From Lentzea nigeriaca (GTDB lineage Bacteria; Actinomycetota; Actinomycetes; Mycobacteriales; Pseudonocardiaceae), in the NCBI RefSeq assembly GCF_016907955.1, contig NZ_JAFBCX010000001.1, forward strand, positions 682,001 through 746,000: DNA of 64,000 bases, read 5' to 3'. Positions 32,694 through 40,352 of this stretch are shown piece by piece. The stretch's first letter is position 1. Every line of letters begins with the position of its first letter. The translations under genes and the position numbers were made by a program. Under the pieces are notes generated by a model. The model worked only from the letters and a program-made list of their open reading frames with translations. It was not told the origin of the DNA and searched no databases.

Positions 32694-33383
32694 TCAGCAG
32701 TACAGGTTGCCGCCGGGAGCGACGCCGATGATCCCGGTGAACTGCCGGTACTTCGACACGCGGCTCTCCACCGTGCCGGGGTTCTTGCCGTCGCACTCCA
32801 GTGATCCGTTGATGCTGCGGATCGTCTGGCCGAAGCCGCGCGAGTTGACCATCGCGCTGTGCGGGGTCATGGTGCCCGGCCCGTTCTGCGTCATCCAGTA
32901 CCAGATCGCGGTCTTCCATGAGGTGGTGGCGTTGGTGGCGACCTGGTCGGGGTTCTTCAGCAGGTTGATGCCGAGGTAGTCGCCCGCCGCCTTGTAGTTG
33001 AAGTTCCACGACAGCTGGATCGGGCCGCGGCCGTAGTAGGCCCTGGTGCCGGCGGGACAGCCGTAGGGCTTGCTCTCGTCGCAGTAGTCACCGTTCTGGT
33101 TGATCTCGCGGATGTACACGAGCCCGCCGGTCTCGTGCGAGACGTTGGCGAGGAACGCCGCGAGCTCCTGCTTCTTGACGGTGTCGCTGCCCTGGTTCGC
33201 GAACGAGCCGAACGCGCCCATCGCGGCCTTCAGGCCGCCGTAGGTGTAGAAGCTGTTCCGGGACGGGAACATCCGGTTGAACTGCGCCTCGGTGACGATG
33301 AACGGCGCCGCCGTCGCCGGCTGCACGAGCGTGAAGACGCCCAGCACCGCGACGATCAGGGCGGCGGCGCGTGTTCCGAACAT
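32694..33383 (-). CDS. secreted GH19 chitinase, catalytic domain only
   Basis: A 229-residue paralogue of the preceding chitinase without binding modules. The signal peptide MFGTRAAALIVAVLGVFTLV precedes the GH19 domain: FNRMFPSRNSFYTYGGL, catalytic Glu in NVSHETGG and VYIREI, YYGRGPIQLSWNFNYKAA, MTPHSAMVN. ATG 33383 has AGGAG nine bases upstream. It would hydrolyse chitin or fungal wall polymer. A dre-like site lies 86 bases upstream. Confidence 0.92.
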   Translation of the reverse strand: MFGTRAAALIVAVLGVFTLVQPATAAPFIVTEAQFNRMFPSRNSFYTYGGLKAAMGAFGSFANQGSDTVKKQELAAFLANVSHETGGLVYIREINQNGDYCDESKPYGCPAGTRAYYGRGPIQLSWNFNYKAAGDYLGINLLKNPDQVATNATTSWKTAIWYWMTQNGPGTMTPHSAMVNSRGFGQTIRSINGSLECDGKNPGTVESRVSKYRQFTGIIGVAPGGNLYC

Positions 33384-33468
33384 GGAGACCAACTCCTCAG
33401 AGCATCAGCGCGCCCACTGTGTGTTACCGCTCTCACGGTGGCAGGTGCGGCATGCCGGGCACAAGAGT

Positions 33469-33480
33469 TGGTCTATACCT
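33469..33480. promoter_or_regulatory. dre-like (DasR) operator before GH19 gene
   Basis: TGGTCTATACCT matches the dre core at 10 of 12 positions, placed between the VOC gene stop and the chitinase start at 33383. Confidence 0.55.
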
Positions 33481-33481
33481 T

Positions 33482-33865
33482 TTAGGAGCCGGAACCGTAC
33501 GGGCGCGTGATGATCTCCAGCGCGTGGCCGTCCGGGTCGTCCCAGTAGACCCCGCGGCCGCCGTCGTTGCGGTTGATCTGGTTCGGCTGGCTGTGGAACG
33601 GGTCGGCCCAGTGGTCGAGGCCGCGCTCCTGGATGCGGCCGAAGATCTGGTCGAACTCCTCCTCGGTCACGAGGAACGCGTAGTGCTGCTCGGCGATCGG
33701 CCCCGGGCTGGTCAGGTAGTCGAGCGAGACGCCGTTCGCGACCTCGACGACGAGGAACGGGCCGAAGCGGACCGGCTCCGGCAGGTCGAAGAGCTCGGTG
33801 AGGAACCGTGCCGAGCGCTCCTGGTCGGTGGCGTGGACGATGGTGTGGTTGAGCTGTACGGACAT
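33482..33865 (-). CDS. VOC (glyoxalase/bleomycin-resistance) family protein
   Basis: A 127-residue single-chain vicinal-oxygen-chelate protein. Two beta-alpha-beta-beta-beta units are visible, with LNHTIVHATDQERSARFLTE at the start and GRGVYWDDPDGHALEIITRP at the end. Candidate metal ligands are His7, His about 62 and Glu about 117. The substrate is unknown. Its stop overlaps the region of the dre-like site for the next gene. Confidence 0.85.
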   Translation of the reverse strand: MSVQLNHTIVHATDQERSARFLTELFDLPEPVRFGPFLVVEVANGVSLDYLTSPGPIAEQHYAFLVTEEEFDQIFGRIQERGLDHWADPFHSQPNQINRNDGGRGVYWDDPDGHALEIITRPYGSGS

Positions 33866-33923
33866 GGTTCCTGCTTACTCGCATGTCAGGGAGTTGTCAG
33901 CGCGAACGGCGATGATCGCCCCC

Positions 33924-34358
33924 ATGAAGAAGGGGATCATCGCCGTCGCGTTCGTGCTGCTCGGTTTCGTCTTTCCCGGTGTGGCCAACGCGGAGACGCC
34001 ACCCGGATGCGCGAGCGCGGCGCAGATCGGGTCGACCGCGTACATCCAGTTCCAGGGGAACAACATTGCCTCGGTGAAGCAGTTCGCGGGCTGTGGCCAC
34101 AACTACTCCTACGTCTACATGTGGGAGAGCTTCCGCAACTCCGGCAAGAACTGGATCACGCAGACCGCGATCGCCGTGTACAGCAGCGCGAGCGACACCA
34201 CGCCTGACACGCACAAGGGCGGCAACAGCAACCCGAACAACCCCAAGGAGTTGTGGGGCAAGCCCGCCGACACCCTCGACAAGTGCACCGCCGCCTACGG
34301 TCTGGTGTACGTCTACCAGTACGACAACTACTCCAAGTACACCGGCAAGCGCTGCTAG
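33924..34358 (+). CDS. small secreted protein, function unknown
   Basis: A 144-residue exported protein. The signal peptide MKKGIIAVAFVLLGFVFPGV is followed by ANAETPPGC. The mature part is rich in Tyr, Asn and Ser, with four Cys (CASAAQ, GCGHNYSYVY, KCTAAYG, terminal C) that could form two disulfides. No domain is recognised; it may bind a surface or polymer. The TAG stop (34356-34358) is part of the CTAG that begins repeat copy B, so the element abuts the gene's last codon. Confidence 0.7.
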   Translation: MKKGIIAVAFVLLGFVFPGVANAETPPGCASAAQIGSTAYIQFQGNNIASVKQFAGCGHNYSYVYMWESFRNSGKNWITQTAIAVYSSASDTTPDTHKGGNSNPNNPKELWGKPADTLDKCTAAYGLVYVYQYDNYSKYTGKRC

Positions 34359-34536
34359 TGGAGCGTCGCGGCTTAGTTGTGTGGTCCGCGATCTTGAGTT
34401 GGTTGTAGTTGCGAGCCGAGGCAAACGTTTGCTGATCACGCCACCTACCGCCAACTCACGATCACATCGCCGACACGCCGCGCGACACGCGGACGACCGG
34501 CCCATACCAAAGGTTAGAGGCGACGGTCTACTAGCT
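34355..34536. repeat. CTAG-bounded 172-bp repeat element, copy B
   Basis: Bases 34365-34536 match 24961-25132 at 171 of 172 positions. CTAG occurs at 34355-34358 and 34531-34534. GCAAACGTTTGC lies at 34421-34432. It fills the gap between the small secreted protein gene and the GH92 gene, whose ATG is 98 bases further on. Confidence 0.8.
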
Positions 34537-34633
34537 CCTGACGGCTGCCGTGTGGGTGGTCTTGCGGGTCTCATGGTCGACCGCCGACCTCCGATGGGTG
34601 TCGGGTCGGCGACGATCAGGCAATACTGCGTTC

Positions 34634-37600
34634 ATGCGGACACTGGTTGTAGCCGGGCTGTTACTGGGTCTAGCAGTCCCCGCACAGGCACAAACAGACG
34701 CAGACCCTTCGTCGCTCGTGAATCCCTTCGTGGGAACCCAGAACTTCGGCAACACCTTCCCCGGCGCCTCGGTACCGTTCGGAATGGTGCAGGTCAGCCC
34801 TGATACGGGAGGTCAGGGCGGATACGACTACAAAGCCAACTCGATCTACGGTTTCTCACAGACGCACCTGTCGGGCGTGGGCTGCGGAGTCATGGGCGAG
34901 CTGCCGGTGATGCCGACAGTCGGGTCCGTTGACAACGTTGACATCAACGCTTACAAGTCGGCGTTCAGCCATTCGGACGAGACCGCCCAGCCCGGTTACT
35001 ACCGCGTCGGGCTGTCCCGCTACGGGATCAACGCCGAGCTCGGTTCCACTCAGCGGACCGGTTGGCAGCGCTACACGTTCCCCTCTTCCGGGGCTGCCAA
35101 CGTCCTGTTCAACACCGGACGGTCCAACCAGACGGTGCTCGACTCCGAGATCCACGTCGTCGGTGACCGGACCATCGAGGGCCGGGTGCGCAACGGCCGG
35201 TTCTGCGCGGGCAAGGACGAGCACACCATCTACTTCACCGCGTCGTTCGACCGCCCGTTCGCGTCCTTCGGAGCGTGGCGGGGGAGCGTTCCCACGCCAG
35301 GCGTTCGCGACGCGGCCGGAACCGGCGGCAACGGCGCTTGGGTCACGTTCGACGCCACGGCCGACCGGGACGTGGTGCTGAAGATCGGCCTGTCCTACAC
35401 CGGTCTGGAGGGCGCCAGGAAGAACCTCGCGGCGGAGGCTCCTTCGTACGACTTCGACGCGGTGACGGCGGCGGCGAAGGACGTGTGGAAGAAGCAGCTG
35501 GACGCCGTGCGGGTGTCCGGCGGCTCACGGGACCGGCAGGTCGCCTTCTACACCGCGCTGTACCACTCGGTGCTGCACCCGAACCTCGCCGGCGACGTCG
35601 ACGGCAAGTACATGGGCTTCGACGGCCGCGTGCACACTGCGTCCGGCTACACCCCGTACCAGAACTTCTCGCTGTGGGACACCTACCGGCCACAGAACCA
35701 GCTGCTGCAGATCCTGGAACCACGCGTGGCGCGTGACGTCGCACTGTCCGTCGTGGCCAGTGGACGTGACGGAGGATGGTTGCCGCGCTGGGCTTTGGCG
35801 TCGTCCGAGACCAACATCATGACCGGCGACCCCGTGACGCCGTTCCTGGTCGAGGCCTGGTCGAAGGGCTTGCTGCGCGGGCACGAAGGGGAGACGTACC
35901 AGCTGTTGCGCGCCAACGCTTTGTCGCTTCCTCCCGCGGACTCGCCGTACAACGGACGGTCCGGCGTCAAGTACTACTCGGACCGCGGCTACGTCCCGTC
36001 CGGCCTGAAGCTCGGGACGGACTGCGCGCACAAGGGCGGCGACAACGACTGCGTGCACCCGGCGTCGGCGACCCTGGAGTACTCGGCGGCGGACGCGTCC
36101 CTGGCGTTGATGGCGCGCGGTCTCGGCCATCGCGACGATGCGCGCCTGTTCGCTGATCGTGGCCAGTGGTACCGAAACCTGTGGGACTCCTCGATCGGGC
36201 AGTTCCGGCCACGCACGGTCGCCGGCACCTGGCTGACGCCGTACAACCCGGTCGACGCGTCGCACCAGTTCCACGAGGGCGGCGCCTACCAGTACCAGTG
36301 GCTGGTCCCGCAGGACCCGGCCGGTCTGGTATCGCTGATGGGCGGCCGCCGTGAGGCCGAGAAACGCCTCGACGCGTTCTTCGCCTACGAGAAGCTCCTG
36401 ACCGACCCCGCCGGCACCGCCCGGCACGACTGGATCACCGAACCGTACGACTACTACGGCAAACCCACCTACAACCCGAACAACGAACCCGATCTGCTCG
36501 CGCCCTACATGTACCTGTGGACGGGCACGCCGTGGAAGGCCGCGACGGTCGTGCGCGCGGCGATGACGTTGTTCACCACCGGCCCGGACGGCATGACCGG
36601 CAACGACGACCTGGGCACGATGTCGGCCTGGTACGTCTTCTCCTCGCTCGGCATGTACCCGACGTTCAGCGGCGGCGACTTCCTGGCGCTGTCGTCACCG
36701 CAGTTCCCGTCGGCGACCGTCCGAATCGGACAGTACGGCTCGCAGGGTGGCACGCTCGTGGTTTCGGCGCCCGGCGTCTCCGACTCGGCGCGGTACGTGA
36801 GCAGCGCCTCGCTGAACGGGCGCGATGTCCGCAAGACGTGGCTGTCGTGGTCTTCGGTGCAGCACGGCGGGAAGCTGGCCTACGACGTGTCTTCGCGGCC
36901 TTCGTCCTGGGGCACCGGACGTTCGGACGAGCCGCCGTCGTTGAACGACGGCAACCTCGATGCGCGACGTGCGGTGTCCGCGTCCTTGCGGAACACCGAG
37001 ATCGTGCTGCCGACGTCGGACTCCGCGCAGTCGCTGACGTTGCAGCTCGACGTGCTGGCGCAGTCGCCGTCCGGGACGACTGTCCGGCCTGTCGTCACGG
37101 CGCCTGCCGGGTGGACGGTCAGCGGTGCTCGGCCGGTTGTGATCGCGTCGCGGCATCTGCCCGTGCAGAAGACCGTGCCGTTGACGGTGTCGGTGCCCGC
37201 AGGGACGGCTCCTGGCGCGTACGAGGTTGTGGTGAAGGTCGAGTCCGTTGTGGTGAAGGCAGTTGTTGAGGTCAAACCGGCCGCGGTGTGTGCGTTCTCG
37301 ACGTGTTCGGTCGATGTCGGGCCGGAGCGCAACCACGATGGAACGGCTTCTGTGGCCGAACCGGCTTCCGGCGACTTCGACGGTGGCGGGTGGAGCTACG
37401 ACGCGGCGTTGCTGCCTGCTGCCGGGCCGGTGACGTGGGGTGGGATCACCTACCAGGCACCGGATCCCACCGGGACCGCCCTGAACTTCGTCGAGGCTCG
37501 TGGACAGGGGATGTTGTTGCCTTCGGGGCAGTTCTCGTGGCTGCACGTGGTCGGTGCCTCGCACAACGGGCCGGTGTCGACGTCGTTCACCGTTTGGTAC

Positions 37601-37825
37601 ACCGACGGGACCTCGGCCGAGGTGGCTGCTTCGGTGCCGGACTGGGCTGGTGGTGGCCCGGTGGTGTTGGAGATGCCGCATCGGATCAAGGCCGGTCAGG
37701 GGGTGGACGGGCCTGCGGTTCGGTTGTTCGGGCAGTCTTTGCGGCTGGATGCGGGGAAGACCGTTCGGTCGGTGACGTTGCCTGATGATCCTCGGGTGGA
37801 GTTGTACGCGCTCACGCTCGCCTGA
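34634..37825 (+). CDS. secreted GH92 alpha-mannosidase with C-terminal accessory domains
   Basis: A 1063-residue exported enzyme. The signal peptide is MRTLVVAGLLLGLAVPAQA. The GH92 body (about 25-730) begins VNPFVGTQNFGNTFPGASVP and carries the family signatures SLWDTYRPQNQLLQ, GGWLPRWALASSETNIMTGD, PDLLAPYMYLWTG and GNDDLGTMSAWYVFSSLG. GH92 enzymes are calcium-dependent inverting exo-alpha-mannosidases. A NEW3/NPCBM-associated domain (about 805-890) and a terminal beta-sandwich of about 160 residues follow, probably for carbohydrate binding. ATG 34634 starts the signal peptide; no strong ribosome site is seen. Confidence 0.92.
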   Translation: MRTLVVAGLLLGLAVPAQAQTDADPSSLVNPFVGTQNFGNTFPGASVPFGMVQVSPDTGGQGGYDYKANSIYGFSQTHLSGVGCGVMGELPVMPTVGSVDNVDINAYKSAFSHSDETAQPGYYRVGLSRYGINAELGSTQRTGWQRYTFPSSGAANVLFNTGRSNQTVLDSEIHVVGDRTIEGRVRNGRFCAGKDEHTIYFTASFDRPFASFGAWRGSVPTPGVRDAAGTGGNGAWVTFDATADRDVVLKIGLSYTGLEGARKNLAAEAPSYDFDAVTAAAKDVWKKQLDAVRVSGGSRDRQVAFYTALYHSVLHPNLAGDVDGKYMGFDGRVHTASGYTPYQNFSLWDTYRPQNQLLQILEPRVARDVALSVVASGRDGGWLPRWALASSETNIMTGDPVTPFLVEAWSKGLLRGHEGETYQLLRANALSLPPADSPYNGRSGVKYYSDRGYVPSGLKLGTDCAHKGGDNDCVHPASATLEYSAADASLALMARGLGHRDDARLFADRGQWYRNLWDSSIGQFRPRTVAGTWLTPYNPVDASHQFHEGGAYQYQWLVPQDPAGLVSLMGGRREAEKRLDAFFAYEKLLTDPAGTARHDWITEPYDYYGKPTYNPNNEPDLLAPYMYLWTGTPWKAATVVRAAMTLFTTGPDGMTGNDDLGTMSAWYVFSSLGMYPTFSGGDFLALSSPQFPSATVRIGQYGSQGGTLVVSAPGVSDSARYVSSASLNGRDVRKTWLSWSSVQHGGKLAYDVSSRPSSWGTGRSDEPPSLNDGNLDARRAVSASLRNTEIVLPTSDSAQSLTLQLDVLAQSPSGTTVRPVVTAPAGWTVSGARPVVIASRHLPVQKTVPLTVSVPAGTAPGAYEVVVKVESVVVKAVVEVKPAAVCAFSTCSVDVGPERNHDGTASVAEPASGDFDGGGWSYDAALLPAAGPVTWGGITYQAPDPTGTALNFVEARGQGMLLPSGQFSWLHVVGASHNGPVSTSFTVWYTDGTSAEVAASVPDWAGGGPVVLEMPHRIKAGQGVDGPAVRLFGQSLRLDAGKTVRSVTLPDDPRVELYALTLA

Positions 37826-37834
37826 TTGTGGTTG

Positions 37835-37877
37835 CTGGGTGTGCCGGGCTGCTGTTCTCGCGGCTCGGCACACCCAG
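37835..37877 (+). terminator. terminator after GH92 gene
   Basis: ctgggtgtgccg (37835-37846) and cggcacacccag (37866-37877) form a perfect 12-bp stem ten bases after the stop. Confidence 0.75.
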
Positions 37878-37924
37878 CTCTGGTCTGAGGCTGGTTCTGA
37901 GGGTACGGCGGGAGGTTGGGTTTG

Positions 37925-37981
37925 GCGGCTTCGCCGACCCGGCACATGCCCTCCTTCGTCGGGCGTGTGCCGGACCGAATT
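37925..37981 (+). repeat. 57-bp inverted repeat, left arm, flanking DUF222-HNH gene
   Basis: This arm is the reverse complement of 39387-39443 with 54 of 57 positions matching. It contains its own hairpin: CGGCACATGCCC and GGGCGTGTGCCG around a 9-base loop. Confidence 0.8.
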
Positions 37982-38053
37982 CTGTGGCCGGGTTGCGGGG
38001 CGTGGTCGGGTGGCGTGCGGTGGGCGCCGGTTGTGTGAGGGGTCGCCAGAGTG

Positions 38054-38093
38054 CGGGTTGCGATCCGAAGGTTCCCGTGGGGAGCGCAACCCG
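38054..38093 (-). terminator. hairpin after DUF222-HNH gene
   Basis: cgggttgcg (38054-38062) and cgcaacccg (38085-38093) form a 9-bp stem, 22 bases past the stop codon of the minus-strand gene. Confidence 0.5.
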
Positions 38094-38114
38094 GTGCCGG
38101 GCGGTGGTCGTGGT

Positions 38115-39245
38115 TCAGAACGGTGGTGGGTCGTCGAAGACCGGTTCAGGTTCGCGGCGGTAGGTCTTCCCCGCCGGGCTGCGGAACTGGAACGTGCCCG
38201 GCATGGGCTGGACGACCTCCCACGCCGTGCGGTGTTTGACCCGGTGGTGATGCTTGCAGAACGGGCCCAGGTTCTCCTGCGAGGTCGGGCCCAGCGGGAA
38301 CGGCACCGTGTGGTCGAGCTCGGACTGGTGCGCGGGCCGCATGCAGCCGGGGAACCGGCAGGTCCGATCCCGCGCCCACACGAACCGCCGCAACCGCGCC
38401 TGAGGCCGGTAGGTGCTGGTCCCGAACTCCAAAGCCTCCCCGGTGACCGGGTCGGTCAGCAGCCGCCGCCAGGTCGCGTCCCCAGCCAGCTCCCGCGCCA
38501 GATCGGCGGTGACCGGTCCATACCCGGCGAGTTCGCCGGGCTGCTCGGACAGGCCCATCAGGGTGGCGGCGGACACGGTCACGTACATCTCGACCTTCAC
38601 CGCGCTGGTCCTGTCCGGCGTGGCCAGCAGCAGGTCGGCCACCACGTCGGCGCGAATCTGGTCCAGGGTGCGGGGGTCGTCGGGGTGCTGCAGGCCGCGG
38701 GCGATCGTGTCGACCCGGTCGTAGCACGCCGCGGCCTTCTCCAGCGGCAGATACGCCCACAACCGGGCCATCTGGTCGGGAAGCGGATCAACCCCGGTGC
38801 AGCGCTGGGATTTGCGCGTCTCCGCCCGGTCCCGATGCCCGTCGGGGTCGACGCGCATCACCACCCGGCCCGCCAGCCGCCGCACCTGCGCACCGGTCTT
38901 GCCGTCGGCCTTGGCCAGCACACTCTCCTCGACCTGCGCCGCCAGATCCGCCGACAACGGCATCGTCGTGTCGTACAGGACACGGGCCTTGTACAGGTCG
39001 ATCTCCCCCTTCTCCAGGGCGTCCAGCGTGCGCGGCAGCTTCGACGCCAGGTCCAGCGCCAGCGCCATCTGGTTGGCCGTCCAGGCGGAGGTCCAGTGCA
39101 TCGCGGCGGCGATCTCGGCGTCGAAGAACTCCTCACCCTCACACGCGAGCGCGTACTCGGCGAGGATCCGCAAACCCTGCGCCTGATGATAGGCGACCTG
39201 TTTCTCGTGATAGGCGAGAGCATCGAGAACCTCGACGACATCCAT
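38115..39245 (-). CDS. DUF222 / HNH endonuclease domain protein (13E12 repeat family)
   Basis: A 376-residue protein. The N-terminal DUF222 region (about 5-290) has WTSAWTANQMALALDLASKL and GEIDLYKARVLYDTTMPLS. The C-terminal HNH nuclease (about 300-365) has zinc Cys in RTCRFPGCMRPAHQSELDH, then ENLGPFCKHHHRVKH. This is the 13E12 family, a multicopy repeat family in mycobacteria and other actinomycetes, suspected to be mobile, with unclear function. The ATG at 39245 was chosen. The gene is bracketed by 57-bp inverted repeats, each about 140 bases away, and is divergent from a phosphotransferase gene. Confidence 0.88.
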   Translation of the reverse strand: MDVVEVLDALAYHEKQVAYHQAQGLRILAEYALACEGEEFFDAEIAAAMHWTSAWTANQMALALDLASKLPRTLDALEKGEIDLYKARVLYDTTMPLSADLAAQVEESVLAKADGKTGAQVRRLAGRVVMRVDPDGHRDRAETRKSQRCTGVDPLPDQMARLWAYLPLEKAAACYDRVDTIARGLQHPDDPRTLDQIRADVVADLLLATPDRTSAVKVEMYVTVSAATLMGLSEQPGELAGYGPVTADLARELAGDATWRRLLTDPVTGEALEFGTSTYRPQARLRRFVWARDRTCRFPGCMRPAHQSELDHTVPFPLGPTSQENLGPFCKHHHRVKHRTAWEVVQPMPGTFQFRSPAGKTYRREPEPVFDDPPPF

Positions 39246-39386
39246 ACCCCCAATTCTATTCGAGATCAAAAACAGAAAAGGCGGATCAGGGCTACACCAT
39301 CGAGTGAAAACCGCAGGTCACACACTTCCTACGGCACCGTATACCCGCCATCTCTCTTGACGTCACAAACAAAGCAAAACGACGGA

Positions 39387-39443
39387 AATTCGGTCCGGCA
39401 CACGCCCTGCGAAGGAGGGCATGTGCCGAGTCGGCGAAGCCGC
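39387..39443 (-). repeat. 57-bp inverted repeat, right arm, flanking DUF222-HNH gene
   Basis: Partner of 37925-37981 in inverse orientation, 54 of 57 matching, with the same internal hairpin (CGGCACACGCCC and GGGCATGTGCCG). It ends 15 bases before the phosphotransferase start, so it occupies that gene's leader. The enclosed unit is 1519 bases. Confidence 0.8.
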
Positions 39444-39458
39444 AATAGGGTGACGAAC

Positions 39459-40352
39459 GTGAAGAAACTCGGCAGCAGTCAACGCTCCGACGTGTGGGCG
39501 GACGGCGACCGCATCATCAAGCACGTGATCGGCGACCAGCAGGCGTTCGAGCGGGAGGTCACCGCGCTGCGGCTGGCCGAACACACCGGCATGGTGCCGC
39601 GCGTCCTCGACGTCGACCCGGACACCCGGACGGTCGTGATGGAGCGGCTGCCGTCCCATCCGTTCGACGAGGACTGGGTGATCGACTACGCCCGCGGCCT
39701 CGCCCGGCTGCACCAGGCCACGGGTCCCGAGCACGCGGGAACACTGCCGCGCCAGCAGGTTCCAGATCCGGAGCCGTTCCTGCGGTTCGTGCGCGCGCTG
39801 GAGGTCGAGGTCGGGGACGCGGAGGCCGAGCTCGCCTTCGCCGACACCGGCAGGTTCGACCTCCTGCACGGCGACCCGTGTCCTGGCAACGACATGTACA
39901 CCGAAAGCGGGGCCCGGTTCGTCGACCTCGAAGGCGCGATGCTCGGCGACGGTCTCACCGAGCTGGTCTACCTGCGCATGGGTTTTCCGACCTGCGCGAC
40001 CGTGTCCGAGACGCCGAAGGAGCTGCGGGAAGCGGCCGAGCGGGCGTACTTCGAGGAACGCGGCTGGTCCGAGCCGCTGGAGGACGCCTGCGTGCGGTGG
40101 CTCGTGCAGGGGGACGCGCTGGTGCAGCGGGCCGAGCGGGACGGCACGGATCACCTCGCCAGGGTCGTCGACGAGGACTGGTTCTGGTACAGCACGACGG
40201 CACGCGGCCGGTTGATGTTCCGGGCGCGGGTGGTGGCCGGGTTCACCGAGACCCACCCCGCGATGAGCGCGCTCGCCCGGCGGTTGCTCGAGCGGATGAA
40301 CCGGATCTGGGAGCCGCAGCCGATCGACACCCGACGTACGCACATCTCATGA
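39459..40352 (+). CDS. aminoglycoside phosphotransferase-type kinase
   Basis: A 297-residue APH/choline-kinase-fold protein. VIMERLP-type hinge (TVVMERLPSHPFDEDW), the catalytic loop LLHGDPCPGND and the metal-binding VDLEGAMLGDG are present. The N-lobe is short and the Lys of the nucleotide site lies in RIIKHVIG. Such proteins phosphorylate antibiotics, sugars or small metabolites; the substrate cannot be assigned. GTG 39459 has AGGG eight bases upstream; GTG 39450 is an alternative. Its last 6 bases overlap the convergent RluA gene. Confidence 0.8.
   Translation: MKKLGSSQRSDVWADGDRIIKHVIGDQQAFEREVTALRLAEHTGMVPRVLDVDPDTRTVVMERLPSHPFDEDWVIDYARGLARLHQATGPEHAGTLPRQQVPDPEPFLRFVRALEVEVGDAEAELAFADTGRFDLLHGDPCPGNDMYTESGARFVDLEGAMLGDGLTELVYLRMGFPTCATVSETPKELREAAERAYFEERGWSEPLEDACVRWLVQGDALVQRAERDGTDHLARVVDEDWFWYSTTARGRLMFRARVVAGFTETHPAMSALARRLLERMNRIWEPQPIDTRRTHIS

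Noticed and set aside
37925..39443. Target-site duplication around the DUF222-HNH unit
   Set aside because: Bases just outside the two arms show no matching direct repeat.
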